Origin: Lawsonibacter sp900766145
GTDB taxonomy: Bacteria > Bacillota > Clostridia > Oscillospirales > Oscillospiraceae
NCBI RefSeq assembly: GCF_030372275.1
Contig: NZ_JAUDDJ010000002.1
DNA: 64,000 nucleotides
Strand: one strand, 5' to 3'
A program made the position numbers and the translations under genes. This document shows, one piece after another, positions 24,811 to 33,184 of the stretch. The notes beneath the pieces were generated by a model. That model was not told the origin of the DNA. It worked only from the letters and a program-made list of their open reading frames with translations, and made no database searches. Positions within the stretch are counted from its first letter, which is position 1; each line of letters opens with the position of its first letter.

Positions 24811-26109
24811 CTACCACAGCCCCTGCTGAAAGCCGGTGAGATCGGGGGTCTCGTCCAGAGTCTCCCATGGGCCGCCGCCCTTAAACTCCTTGTCCCGCCC
24901 ATCCCACAAATAATCGTTCTGGTACCAGATCCCCTGAGTATCTTTCGCCAGCAGGGTCACCCGGCCGTCCCCTTCCGCCCCCAGCCAGCGCTCCGCAGGC
25001 GTCCAGCCGCCGGGCAGCTCTACTTCCACCGCCGCCTGCTTCCAGTATCGGACCACTTCCTGGGGCAGATAGGGGATGTTTCGCGGTCCGCCCACAAAGA
25101 ACAGGAACACCAGGGCAAAGGCGCACCACTTGGCCATCCACACCCACTCCTTGGGCTTATGCCAGGCCACCGCCGCCTTCACCCGGGGCACCGCGTCGCA
25201 CTCTCCGAAGGCCAGAGGTACGTCCCACAAAATTCTCCCTGCCGCCAGCTCCACCAGAGTCTGGGCGTACTGTTTCCGCTGCTCCGGTCCGGGCAGGTCG
25301 TCCAGCGTCTTTTCGTCACAGGCCATCTCCAGGTCCCGGCAGAAAAAGTAGTAGGCTACCCACAAAATGGGATTCCACCAGAACATCACCAGCAGGGCGC
25401 TGGCCCAGCACTTCATCCAGCCGTGGTGCAGGCGGATGTGATTCCACTCGTGGCGCAACACCAGCTCCCGCCGCTGGGGGGACAACTCCTCCTGGAGATA
25501 GATCATATTGTATCGAACCCCGTCTATCTTTTCCCCGTTCTGGTACACAAAGCTGGTGGGCAGGCCCCGGCACAGCCGCACCCCCACCGGCTTGTCGTCC
25601 GGCCGCCGGGACAGGCCGCGAAACAGCAGGGGGGCATCGTCGGCCAGCAGCTGCCCTTGCCGTCCCAGGGCTTTCAGTTGATTCGTGCGGCGCGTCTGCC
25701 ACAGCCCCAGAGCCACCGCCACACCGACCCAGATCAGAGCCAATACAAACACCATCTCGTCGTGGAACTCCACCCATACCGCCCTGCCCCCGGGCAGGGC
25801 CACAGCGTACTCTCCCGCGCCTTGATAGTTCTCGGGCAGATAGGCCGGGACATCATAGGTACTGATGCCGGTGCGGGGTGTGATCAGATCCCGAAAGGTG
25901 ACCGGGAGAATATGGAGCCGCCCCAACATCCCAAAAATATAGATCGCTGCGGTCCCATACCACCCCAACATGCCCAGCCACGCCCGCTGTTGGGCCGTGG
26001 TGATTTTCATCAGCAGAGGCCGCAGCACCAGCATAGCTCCCAGAATCAGTCCGGCAGTCAATCCCACATTCCACATCGCAAACAGGAAATTCGCAAAAAA
26101 CCACTGCAT
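24811..26109 (-). CDS. M56 family metallopeptidase (BlaR1/MecR1-like sensor), array copy 4
   Basis: The 432-residue copy directly follows the blaI-type repressor gene, with a 4-bp gap and a start (MQWFFANFLFAMWN) at 26109 behind CTGGGAGGAG. It has two N-terminal helices, the HILPVTFRDLITPRTG loop, RHEWNHIRLHHGWMK as zinc site, LEMACDEKTLDDL, a fourth helix and an outer domain ending DLTGFQQGLW. Being adjacent to the repressor, it is the likely ancestral member of the array. The outer domain is not a penicillin-binding domain, so beta-lactam sensing should not be assumed. Confidence 0.9.
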   Translation of the reverse strand: MQWFFANFLFAMWNVGLTAGLILGAMLVLRPLLMKITTAQQRAWLGMLGWYGTAAIYIFGMLGRLHILPVTFRDLITPRTGISTYDVPAYLPENYQGAGEYAVALPGGRAVWVEFHDEMVFVLALIWVGVAVALGLWQTRRTNQLKALGRQGQLLADDAPLLFRGLSRRPDDKPVGVRLCRGLPTSFVYQNGEKIDGVRYNMIYLQEELSPQRRELVLRHEWNHIRLHHGWMKCWASALLVMFWWNPILWVAYYFFCRDLEMACDEKTLDDLPGPEQRKQYAQTLVELAAGRILWDVPLAFGECDAVPRVKAAVAWHKPKEWVWMAKWCAFALVFLFFVGGPRNIPYLPQEVVRYWKQAAVEVELPGGWTPAERWLGAEGDGRVTLLAKDTQGIWYQNDYLWDGRDKEFKGGGPWETLDETPDLTGFQQGLW

Positions 26110-26113
26110 GGTT

Positions 26114-26467
26114 TCACTCCTCCCAGGTGTGCTGGTCAATGAGCTCCTTCAGCTCCTCCGCCTCCTTGGGGGTGAGCCGCCGCCCGCTGAAAAAGGCATT
26201 GAAGAGACTCAACATTCCTCCCGCCTGGGTAAGCAGCTCGCTGCCCTGGTCCTGGAGCACCTCCTCCCGGGACCACTTGGTGGTCACAGTGGCCTCCCGG
26301 TTCTCCACCGCCCCCTTGTGGACCAGGCGGCGCAGGACGGTGTAGGTGGTGCTCTTGCTCCAGCTCAGCCGCTCCTTGCAGGCACACACCAGCTGGGTGG
26401 AGTTGATGGGTGCCAAATCCCACAGCACTTCCATCAGCCTCAGCTCGCCATCGGTCAATTTCTCCAT
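26114..26467 (-). CDS. BlaI/MecI/CopY family transcriptional repressor
   Basis: The 117-residue protein has the BlaI winged helix: LTDGELRLMEVLWDLAP, then the recognition region WSKSTTYTVLRRLVHKGAV. A C-terminal dimerisation helix (LTPKEAEELKELIDQH) follows. A LSLFNAFFSG segment falls where BlaI is cut by BlaR1 in Staphylococcus; cleavage here is inferred. The gene heads the operon of four M56 genes, as blaI-blaR1 pairs do. The promoter carries two matching dyads likely bound by this protein. No beta-lactamase gene is nearby. Confidence 0.92.
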   Translation of the reverse strand: MEKLTDGELRLMEVLWDLAPINSTQLVCACKERLSWSKSTTYTVLRRLVHKGAVENREATVTTKWSREEVLQDQGSELLTQAGGMLSLFNAFFSGRRLTPKEAEELKELIDQHTWEE

Positions 26468-26491
26468 GGTATCACCTCCTTACAGATTATG

Positions 26492-26509
26492 GGTTTATTT
26501 TTATAAACC
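26492..26509. promoter_or_regulatory. Operator-like dyad 2 (downstream)
   Basis: GGTTTAT and ATAAACC form a perfect 7-bp inverted repeat around four bases, inside the blaI leader 24-41 bases before the start codon. Its centre is 32 bp from dyad 1, about three helical turns. Confidence 0.6.
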
Positions 26510-26523
26510 TATCTTCTATTTGA

Positions 26524-26552
26524 AGTTTATCATGTTAAACCTCAGAAGTCAA
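26524..26552 (-). promoter_or_regulatory. Promoter of the blaI/M56 operon with operator-like dyad 1
   Basis: On the minus strand -35 TTGACT (26547-26552) and -10 TAAACT (26524-26529) are 17 bp apart. The inverted repeat GTTTATCATGTTAAAC (26525-26540) overlaps the -10 and spacer, so a bound repressor would block the polymerase. Confidence 0.65.
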
Positions 26553-26556
26553 GAAA

Positions 26557-26584
26557 AAGCGCGCTGCAAGCTTGCAGCGCGCTT
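26557..26584 (-). terminator. Terminator of the MATE gene
   Basis: A perfect 14-bp palindrome arm pair (AAGCGCGCTGCAAG with CTTGCAGCGCGCTT), followed on the minus strand by a T-run, directly behind the MATE stop codon and upstream of the blaI promoter. Confidence 0.92.
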
Positions 26585-26587
26585 GGT

Positions 26588-27943
26588 TTACACGGTCTGG
26601 GCCGCTTCCCGCCCCAATTTCCGGTAGACGGTAAAATACATGGTGAGAATACAGGCCATGCCACCCAGCAGCTGGGAGATGGCCTCGGCAGTGAATACGC
26701 CGGTGGTCCCCATCCAGATGGGGAGGATCACGGTGAGAGGGGCATTGATGATGGCCTTGCGCAGCAGGGAGAAGAATACCGCCTGCTTGGACCGGCCCAG
26801 GCTGACAAACACGCCCTGTCCCGCCATCTGGAGCGACATGGGGATAAACAGGCAGAAGTAGATGCGCAGGGCGGGAATACCCTTTTCAATCACATCGGGC
26901 TCGTTGCTGAAAATCCGGAGCAAAAATCCGGGGAACAGCATGGCGATGGCCCAGAAGGCGGCAGCGTACAGCACGGTGCCCGTCACGCTGAACCGAATGG
27001 ACTGGCGCACCCGGTCAAACTTCTTGGCCCCATAGTTAAAGCCGGTCACCGGCTGGGCGCCGTTGGACAGGCCCTGCACCGGCATGGTGCACACCTCCCG
27101 CAGGGAGTTGATGATGGTCATGATGCCCACGTATAGATCGCCGCCATAGGCCTGGAGGGTGGCGTTGCACACCACCTGGACCAGACTGTTGGTGAGATTC
27201 ATGAAGAAGCCGGACAGGCCCAGAGTGATGATCCGTTTCACCCGGCTGGCTTTCAGCTTCATGCACCCCAGGCGCAGCTTTAAAATGGCCTTGGGCCCGG
27301 TGAGAAACCGCAGCACCCATACCGCCGAGCACCCCTGGGCGATGACGGTTGCCAAGGCAGCCCCCTTGACTCCCATATCCAGCAAAAAGATGAAGATGGG
27401 GTCCAGCACGATGTTCACCACCGCGCCCAGGCCCACCGTCATCATACCAACTCTTCCAAATCCCTGGGAGTTGATGAACGGATTCATCCCCAGGCCGATC
27501 ATCACAAACAGGGTGCCCAGCAGGTAGATGGTCATGTAGGCGCTGGCATAGGGGTAGGTGGCGTCGCTGGCGCCGAACAGGTAGAGGACAGGGCGGCGCA
27601 GGGCCATAAAAAACACGGTCACTACTGTGCCGAAGACCAGAAGGAGTGTAAAGGCATTTCCCATCACATACTCTGCCTCCTCATTGTCTCCCCTGCCCCG
27701 GTGGATGGAACACAGCGGCGCGCCGCCGGTGCCGCAGAGATTGGCAAAGCCCATAATGATGGAGATGATGGGAATGGTCAGACCCAGTCCGGTGAGGGCC
27801 AGATGGCCGGGCAGCCGCCCCAAATACATCCGGTCCACCACGCTATACAGCACATTGATGAGCTGGGCAGCCGTCATGGGCAGCGCCAGCGACATAATGT
27901 TCTTTGAAATCTTGCCTTGGGAAAAGTCGTGGGTCTGCACCAT
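26588..27943 (-). CDS. MATE family efflux transporter
   Basis: The 451-residue protein has twelve hydrophobic segments in two MatE repeats. The N-terminus MVQTHDFSQGKISKNIMSLALPM is typical of the group, followed by VDRMYLGRLPG and, in the second half, GAQPVTGFNYGA. These carriers export drugs or metabolites using a sodium or proton gradient; the substrate is unknown. The ATG at 27943 is chosen because GGAGG lies 9 bases before it. The gene is monocistronic and separated from the M56 operon by a strong terminator. Confidence 0.92.
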   Translation of the reverse strand: MVQTHDFSQGKISKNIMSLALPMTAAQLINVLYSVVDRMYLGRLPGHLALTGLGLTIPIISIIMGFANLCGTGGAPLCSIHRGRGDNEEAEYVMGNAFTLLLVFGTVVTVFFMALRRPVLYLFGASDATYPYASAYMTIYLLGTLFVMIGLGMNPFINSQGFGRVGMMTVGLGAVVNIVLDPIFIFLLDMGVKGAALATVIAQGCSAVWVLRFLTGPKAILKLRLGCMKLKASRVKRIITLGLSGFFMNLTNSLVQVVCNATLQAYGGDLYVGIMTIINSLREVCTMPVQGLSNGAQPVTGFNYGAKKFDRVRQSIRFSVTGTVLYAAAFWAIAMLFPGFLLRIFSNEPDVIEKGIPALRIYFCLFIPMSLQMAGQGVFVSLGRSKQAVFFSLLRKAIINAPLTVILPIWMGTTGVFTAEAISQLLGGMACILTMYFTVYRKLGREAAQTV

Positions 27944-28032
27944 CCCCTGTGGCCTCCTTCCAGTCACATCTTTTTACACGATTTTTACATTTTACACCTG
28001 ATTCCCCCCTCCCGCAAGGGTGAAATAAAAAA

Positions 28033-28059
28033 TGCCGGAGGCCACAAGGGTCTCCGGCA
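28033..28059 (-). terminator. Terminator of the PTS operon
   Basis: TGCCGGAG pairs with CTCCGGCA, followed on the minus strand by six T. It lies behind ptsI. Confidence 0.9.
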
Positions 28060-28076
28060 CAAAAAAGAGTTTGGAT

Positions 28077-29729
28077 TTAACTGTTGAGCAGCTCCAAGGT
28101 ACAGGTCTTGGCGATACTCTTGCGGATGGCGGCGCGCAGGGGCAGCACCGCGGTGGGGGTGACGCTCAGCTCGTCAATGCCCATGGCCAGGAAGGTGGGC
28201 AGCAGGCTCAGGTCGGCCCCCAGCTCCCCGCAGATGCCGATCCAGATGCCCGCCGCATGGGCGGCATCTGCCGTCATCTTCAGGGCTCGGAGCAGGGCGG
28301 GATGGTGGGGATCAAAGAACTTGCCCAGGTCGTTACACTGCCGGTCACAGGCCAGGGTATACTGGGTGAGATCGTTGGTGCCCACGGAGAAGAAGTCCAC
28401 CAGCTGGGCCAGCTCATCGGCAATGAACACCGCGGCGGGAGTCTCGATCATGATGCCGATCTCGGTGTCCGGGTTGAAGGGGATACCTTCGGCGGTGAGC
28501 TCGTCCATCACCCGCTGACAGGCCCGGCGGCACTCCTTTACCTCCCACACGCTGGCAATCATGGGGAACATAATGGCGATCTTCCCGTAGGCGCTGGCCC
28601 GGTAGAGGGCCCGCAGCTGGGTGCGGAACACCTCAGGCCGGTTGAGGCAGATGCGGATGGCCCGCAGGCCCATGGCCGGGTTCTCCTCCTTGTGGAGGTG
28701 GAAGTAGTCCACCTGCTTGTCCGCCCCAATGTCCAGGGTGCGGATGATGACCCGCTTGCCGTTCATGGCGGCGGCTACCTCTTTATAGGCCCGGAACTGC
28801 TCCTCCTCGGTGGGGTAGTCCTGGCTGGCCAGATAGAGGAACTCGGAGCGGAACAGGCCGATGCCCTGGCCGTCGTTGGCCAGTACAGAGGCCATATCCT
28901 CGGGAGAGCCGATGTTGCAGTACACATGCACCCGCTTGCCATCCAGGGTTACATCCTCCTGGCCCACCATGCTGCGCATCAGCTCCCGGGTCTCCTCCTG
29001 CTTGGCGTGGCGGGCTTTCAGAGAGACCAGGATCTCCTCGTCGGGCTCCAGAATCACCTGGCCGGTCTCTCCCACAATATAGGCCTGCTTGCCGTGAAAG
29101 TCCTCGTTAAAGTCCTCTCCCAGGCCGCACACCGCGGGGATGCCCATGGTGCGGGCCAGGATAGCGGTGTGGCTGTTGCCCGAGCCCTTCTGGGTGGCGA
29201 TGGCCAGGATCTTGCTCTTATCCAGCTGGATGGTCTCAGAGGGGGCCAGATCGTCGGCGGCCAGAATGACGGGCACATCGGAGTCGATGCCTCCCTCCAC
29301 TACCCCCATCAGGTTATTCAAAATGCGGCCGGTCACGTCCTTGATGTCGGCGGCACGGGCCTGCATATAGGGGTCCTCCATAGAGGCCAGCATGGCGGCA
29401 AACTCCTGCCCCGCCTGGTCCACGGCGTACTCGGCATTGAAACCCTGGGCCAGCAGCTCGTCCATGGCCCCCATGTAGTCCTCGTCCTCCAAGAACATGG
29501 CGTGGGTCTCAAACAGCACCGCCGCCTCGTCTCCCGCCTCTTCTCTGGCCTTCTCTGCCATATCGCTCAACTGCTGGGCGGTACGCTCCTTGGCCCGCTC
29601 CAGCCGGGAGCGCTCCTCCTGCTCGTCGGCGCCGGTGCGCATTTCTACCTGGGCAGCGGCGCGGTGATAAAAATAGATGGTCCCCTGCTCAATGCCCTTG
29701 GAGACCCCTTGCCCCTGAATGATCTTCAT
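28077..29729 (-). CDS. ptsI: Phosphoenolpyruvate-protein phosphotransferase (EI)
   Basis: The 550-residue EI has the HPr-binding helical domain, the phosphohistidine loop GSGNSHTAILARTMGIPAV, and the PEP-binding barrel with GIGLFRSEFLY, IRTLDIGADKQ, NPAMGLRAIR, FSVGTNDLTQYT and the C-terminal GICGELGAD. It takes phosphate from PEP and gives it to HPr His15 in the cytoplasm. It is the last gene of ptsG-glcT-ptsH-ptsI. The ATG at 29729 (MKIIQGQGVSKGI) is preferred to the one 18 bases upstream because of the AAAGGGA site. A strong hairpin separates it from ptsH. Confidence 0.97.
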   Translation of the reverse strand: MKIIQGQGVSKGIEQGTIYFYHRAAAQVEMRTGADEQEERSRLERAKERTAQQLSDMAEKAREEAGDEAAVLFETHAMFLEDEDYMGAMDELLAQGFNAEYAVDQAGQEFAAMLASMEDPYMQARAADIKDVTGRILNNLMGVVEGGIDSDVPVILAADDLAPSETIQLDKSKILAIATQKGSGNSHTAILARTMGIPAVCGLGEDFNEDFHGKQAYIVGETGQVILEPDEEILVSLKARHAKQEETRELMRSMVGQEDVTLDGKRVHVYCNIGSPEDMASVLANDGQGIGLFRSEFLYLASQDYPTEEEQFRAYKEVAAAMNGKRVIIRTLDIGADKQVDYFHLHKEENPAMGLRAIRICLNRPEVFRTQLRALYRASAYGKIAIMFPMIASVWEVKECRRACQRVMDELTAEGIPFNPDTEIGIMIETPAAVFIADELAQLVDFFSVGTNDLTQYTLACDRQCNDLGKFFDPHHPALLRALKMTADAAHAAGIWIGICGELGADLSLLPTFLAMGIDELSVTPTAVLPLRAAIRKSIAKTCTLELLNS

Positions 29730-29755
29730 GTCTCGATCCCTTTCCATATCTTCTC

Positions 29756-29794
29756 AGAGGCGCCCGCTGTCTTTCTCCGGCAGCGGGCGCCTCT
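29756..29794 (-). repeat. Strong intercistronic hairpin between ptsH and ptsI
   Basis: A perfect 14-bp inverted repeat (29756-29769 with 29781-29794, 11-nt loop) lies between the two coding regions. On the minus strand no U-run follows, so it is more likely an mRNA processing or stability element than a full terminator. Confidence 0.7.
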
Positions 29795-29806
29795 TTCCGT
29801 ATATTC

Positions 29807-30067
29807 TTACAGGTTCTCCTTGAAGAACTGCTCCATGGCAGCGATGGCGGCCTCCTCGGAGGGGCCCTCGGCGGTGACGGTGATCTCGTCCCCGGTCTTG
29901 ACGCCCAGGCCCATCAGCTTCATCAGCTGGGTGGCCTTCACACTCTTGTCCCCCTTGACCACCTGGATGGCGGTGTCGGCAAAGGGCTTGGCGGTCTTGA
30001 CCAGTGCTCCGGCGGGACGGGCGTGGATGCCGAGGGGGTCCTGAATCACATAGGTAAACTGCTTCAT
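29807..30067 (-). CDS. ptsH: Phosphocarrier protein HPr of the PTS operon, without Ser46
   Basis: The 86-residue protein has the active site LGIHARPAGALVK with His15 in place. The regulatory helix reads KATQLMKLMGLGV; Gln47 occupies the position of Ser46 after a one-residue insertion, with Thr46 next to it. It should carry phosphate from EI to EIIA of PtsG, but HprK should not be able to phosphorylate it in the normal way. It sits between glcT and ptsI, as in Bacillus-type PTS operons. The start follows AAAGGAAGTTT. Confidence 0.93.
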   Translation of the reverse strand: MKQFTYVIQDPLGIHARPAGALVKTAKPFADTAIQVVKGDKSVKATQLMKLMGLGVKTGDEITVTAEGPSEEAAIAAMEQFFKENL

Positions 30068-30142
30068 GGGTAAAACTTCCTTTCTATTTTAAACAATGGG
30101 TTTGAAACCGCTCAGACCGGCGCACGCCGTTCTCTGCGGTAT

Positions 30143-30982
30143 TTAGCATACACTGGGTTCGGTGGAAAATACCCGCTGTACGTGCATAGCCAGGTATCCC
30201 ACCTCCGCCTCATCTACCTGCCGTCCCAGGCTGCGCTGCAGCTGGCAGCAGATCTCCTGGGCAATGTCAAAGGCCTTGGGGCAGGACTGGCGCATGATGG
30301 TGTTTACATCCATGCTCAGCTTCTCCCCCTTGATGAGGCGGGCAGCCATATATTTGATGTGGCTCATCAGGCGGTTATAGGACAGGGAGGACACATCGAT
30401 GACCACTCCTGTCTCCTGCTGCACCAGGTCCACACACTCCCGGATGATGGCCGCGGTCTGCATGGCCTGGGAGACCTGCATGGACTCCAGCGAAGAATGG
30501 ACGTGCAGGGCAATATAGCCCAGCTCGTCGTCGCTGAAGACCACGCCAGTCTGCTGCCGGATGAGCTCGCCGCCCCGGGCGGCTACTTCGTACTCCTGGG
30601 GGAACAGAGCCTTAATGTCGGGGGTGAGGGGGTTGCTGAGGGGAGCATTTTTGGAGATACGCTGGGCGGCAAAGGCGATGTGGTCGGCCATGGGCACCAG
30701 AATGCTGGTGTCCACCTGGCCAAAGGTCTTTCGGGCGTCCAGAATGATGCTGTTGGCGATGCTCAGGTAGATGGGATCGATGCGCTTGACCAGCTCCCGG
30801 GGGTTGCCCCGGTCGCACTTCTGGGAAAGCTGATACACGGTGACCTCCCCGGTAAAGTCCACCCGCTCTCCGGGCTTTCTTCCAAAGCCGGCTCCCTTCC
30901 CTACCACCAGATTTTCCTGGCGGTCGTCCAGGTTCTGGGCCAGCACCGCGTTATGGTTAAGCACTTTGGTGATTCGATACAT
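30143..30982 (-). CDS. glcT: GlcT/LicT-type transcriptional antiterminator
   Basis: The 279-residue protein starts with an RNA-binding CAT domain (MYRITKVLNHNAVLAQN, then VVGKGAGFGRKPGERV), followed by two PTS regulation domains. PRD1 has MADHIAFAAQR and ELGYIALHVHS, PRD2 has LMSHIKYMAARL and EVGYLAMHVQRV; these histidines are the usual phosphorylation sites. It should bind the RAT hairpin in the ptsG leader and prevent termination when glucose is present. Its place directly behind ptsG and before ptsHI, and the GlcT-like RAT, favour GlcT over LicT. The ATG at 30982 follows GGGGGAGGTG. Confidence 0.88.
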   Translation of the reverse strand: MYRITKVLNHNAVLAQNLDDRQENLVVGKGAGFGRKPGERVDFTGEVTVYQLSQKCDRGNPRELVKRIDPIYLSIANSIILDARKTFGQVDTSILVPMADHIAFAAQRISKNAPLSNPLTPDIKALFPQEYEVAARGGELIRQQTGVVFSDDELGYIALHVHSSLESMQVSQAMQTAAIIRECVDLVQQETGVVIDVSSLSYNRLMSHIKYMAARLIKGEKLSMDVNTIMRQSCPKAFDIAQEICCQLQRSLGRQVDEAEVGYLAMHVQRVFSTEPSVC

Positions 30983-31006
30983 GCTTCTCACCTCCCCCCA
31001 TTCCGA

Positions 31007-33133
31007 TTAAGACTCGTAGATATCCAGGGCCAGCAGGTCCTCCCCCGGCTTCACATGGCCGGCCTTGAGGAGCCGCAGCTGCTGGTTGTCCTCCATGGTG
31101 GTAAACAGCACCGGCGAAGAGATAGAGGAGGCGTTCTCCCGGATATAGTCCAGATCGAACTCCAGGAGCTTATCTCCCTTCTTCACCTGGTCGCCCTCCT
31201 GCACCAGGGCATGGAAGCCCTGGCCCTTCAGGGCCACAGTATTGATGCCCACATGGATGAGCATCTCCACCCCCTCCTCAATCTCCAGACCGATGGCGTG
31301 GTTGGTGTCAAAGACAAAGCTGATGGTGGCGTCACAGGGGGCGGTAACCACGCCCTCGCAGGGCACCACGGTAGCGCCGTCGCCCATCATCTTCTCCGCG
31401 AAGGCTTCATCGGGGGAGGCGGTGATGGGAGCGGACTCCCCGTGGAAGGGGCTGCCGATGACGATGGTACGCAGCAGAGCGCCGTGCTCCGGCTTGGCCT
31501 CCTCCTGGCTCTCGGGCTCGGCCTGGATGGCGGCCTGCTCCGCTCCGGCGGCGCCGGAACGCAGGTAGTCCTCCAGGTTGGCCTTGATGATATTAACCTG
31601 AGGCCCATAGACCACCTGGACGCCCTGGCCCTTCTGGATCACACCGGCCGCACCGGTGGATTTGAGCAACTGCTGGTCCACCTTGGACGCATCATGGACC
31701 GTACAGCGCAGGCGGGTGGCACAGCAGTCCACATCGGAGATGTTGGCCGCGCCGCCCAGGCCCTGGGCGATAGCCGCGGACACCTGGTCCTCTCCGCCGC
31801 CCTGCTCTTTCCGGGCGTTATAGTCGGCCTTGGTGTACAGCTTGGTCTCCTGGTCGCCCTCCTCCCGGCCGGGGGTCTTGAAGTTGAACTTCTTGATGAG
31901 GAAGGTGAACACAAAATAGTAGACCAGGAAGAAGACAATGCCCAGCGGGATAATCAGCAGCCAGCTGGTCTTTTCATTGCCCTGAAGGATACCAAAGAGG
32001 GCCAGATCAATGAAACCGCCGGAGAAGGTCAGTCCTACGGTGATGTTCAGAATGTGGCAGAGCATATAGGCCAGGCCCGCAAATACGGAGCTGATGATAA
32101 ACAGCACCGGAGCCACAAACAGGAAGGAGAACTCCAGAGGCTCGGTGATGCCAGTGAGGATGGAGGTGAGGGCAGCGGACAGGAGCAGGCCGCCCACCTG
32201 CTTTTTCCGCTCCGGCTTGGCGCAGCGGTACATGGCCAGCGCAGCTCCGGGGAAACCGAAGATATACAGCACAAACTCACCGGTGAAGCACCAGGTACCG
32301 GCCGTGGAGAAGTGGGTCACGGTGGGGTCAGCCAGCTGGGCAAAGAAGATGTTCTGAGCACCGGACACCATGGTGCCAGCCACCTCCATGGTGCCGCCCA
32401 CGGCGGTCTGCCAGAAGGGCAGGTAGAACACGTGGTGCAGGCCGAAGGGGATGAGCAGGCGCTTGATCATACCAAACAGGAAGGTGCCGAAGTAACCCGA
32501 GCTGTACACCAGCATGCCCAGGGCGTTGATGCCCTCCTGGATGGGCTGCCAGATGAAGAACATGAGGATACCCACCAGGGCAAACACCAGGGTGCTGATG
32601 ATGGGCACGAACCGGGTTCCGCCGAAGAAGGAAAGCACCTGGGGCAGCTGGATCTTATAAAAGCGGTTGTGCAGGGCAGCCACACCCAAACCTACGATGA
32701 TGCCGCCGAAGGCGCCCATCTGCAGGGAGGTGATGCCCAGCACCGTGGTGGTGGAGCCCTCCAGCAGGTTGTCCACCCCGCCAGTCAGACCGATCATGGC
32801 GGAGATGCCCGAGTGCATCACCAAGAAGGAGACAGCGGCGGCCAGGGCGGCCACTTCCTTCTCCTGGCGGGCCATACCAATGGCCACGCCGATGGCGAAG
32901 ATCAGGGGCAGGTTGTCAAAAATTACGCCGCCGCACTTACTCAAAACGGAGAAAATAAAGTACGGAACGGTGCCGGGCCCCATCAGGCCCAGCAGGTTGT
33001 AGGTGGCCAGGGTAGTCTCATTGGTAAAGGAACTGCCCAGACCCAGCAGCAGTCCTGCCACCGGCAGGATGGCGATGGGGAGCATAAAGGATCTGCCCAC
33101 CCGCTGCAGCACGCCAAAAAACTTTTCCTTCAT
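31007..33133 (-). CDS. ptsG: Glucose-type PTS permease, EIICBA
   Basis: The 708-residue protein has domain order C-B-A. EIIC spans about residues 1-430 with VGRSFMLPIAILPVAGLLLGLG, SGGFIDLALFGI and ITEPLEFSFLFVAP, a sugar-binding motif. EIIB has DVDCCATRLRCTV with the phosphocysteine, and EIIA has TNHAIGLEIEEGVEMLIHVGINTV-like sequence with the active histidine in LIHVGI. It imports and phosphorylates glucose or a related hexose at the membrane; N-acetylglucosamine is an alternative. It is the first gene of the operon, behind a consensus promoter and a GlcT-type RAT/terminator. The start follows GAGGAGGTTG. Confidence 0.92.
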   Translation of the reverse strand: MKEKFFGVLQRVGRSFMLPIAILPVAGLLLGLGSSFTNETTLATYNLLGLMGPGTVPYFIFSVLSKCGGVIFDNLPLIFAIGVAIGMARQEKEVAALAAAVSFLVMHSGISAMIGLTGGVDNLLEGSTTTVLGITSLQMGAFGGIIVGLGVAALHNRFYKIQLPQVLSFFGGTRFVPIISTLVFALVGILMFFIWQPIQEGINALGMLVYSSGYFGTFLFGMIKRLLIPFGLHHVFYLPFWQTAVGGTMEVAGTMVSGAQNIFFAQLADPTVTHFSTAGTWCFTGEFVLYIFGFPGAALAMYRCAKPERKKQVGGLLLSAALTSILTGITEPLEFSFLFVAPVLFIISSVFAGLAYMLCHILNITVGLTFSGGFIDLALFGILQGNEKTSWLLIIPLGIVFFLVYYFVFTFLIKKFNFKTPGREEGDQETKLYTKADYNARKEQGGGEDQVSAAIAQGLGGAANISDVDCCATRLRCTVHDASKVDQQLLKSTGAAGVIQKGQGVQVVYGPQVNIIKANLEDYLRSGAAGAEQAAIQAEPESQEEAKPEHGALLRTIVIGSPFHGESAPITASPDEAFAEKMMGDGATVVPCEGVVTAPCDATISFVFDTNHAIGLEIEEGVEMLIHVGINTVALKGQGFHALVQEGDQVKKGDKLLEFDLDYIRENASSISSPVLFTTMEDNQQLRLLKAGHVKPGEDLLALDIYES

Positions 33134-33184
33134 CGTGCAACCTCCTCACACAAATTCTGTCGGCCAGCTGCTCAGATGAAAAAA

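Noticed and set aside
20819..26467. A beta-lactam resistance locus
   Set aside because: The BlaI/BlaR1-like proteins are present, but the sensor tails are not penicillin-binding domains and there is no beta-lactamase or alternative PBP in the window.
28032..30044. A 670-codon open frame antisense to ptsI and ptsH
   Set aside because: Mirror of the codon pattern of ptsI and ptsH; no recognisable motif.
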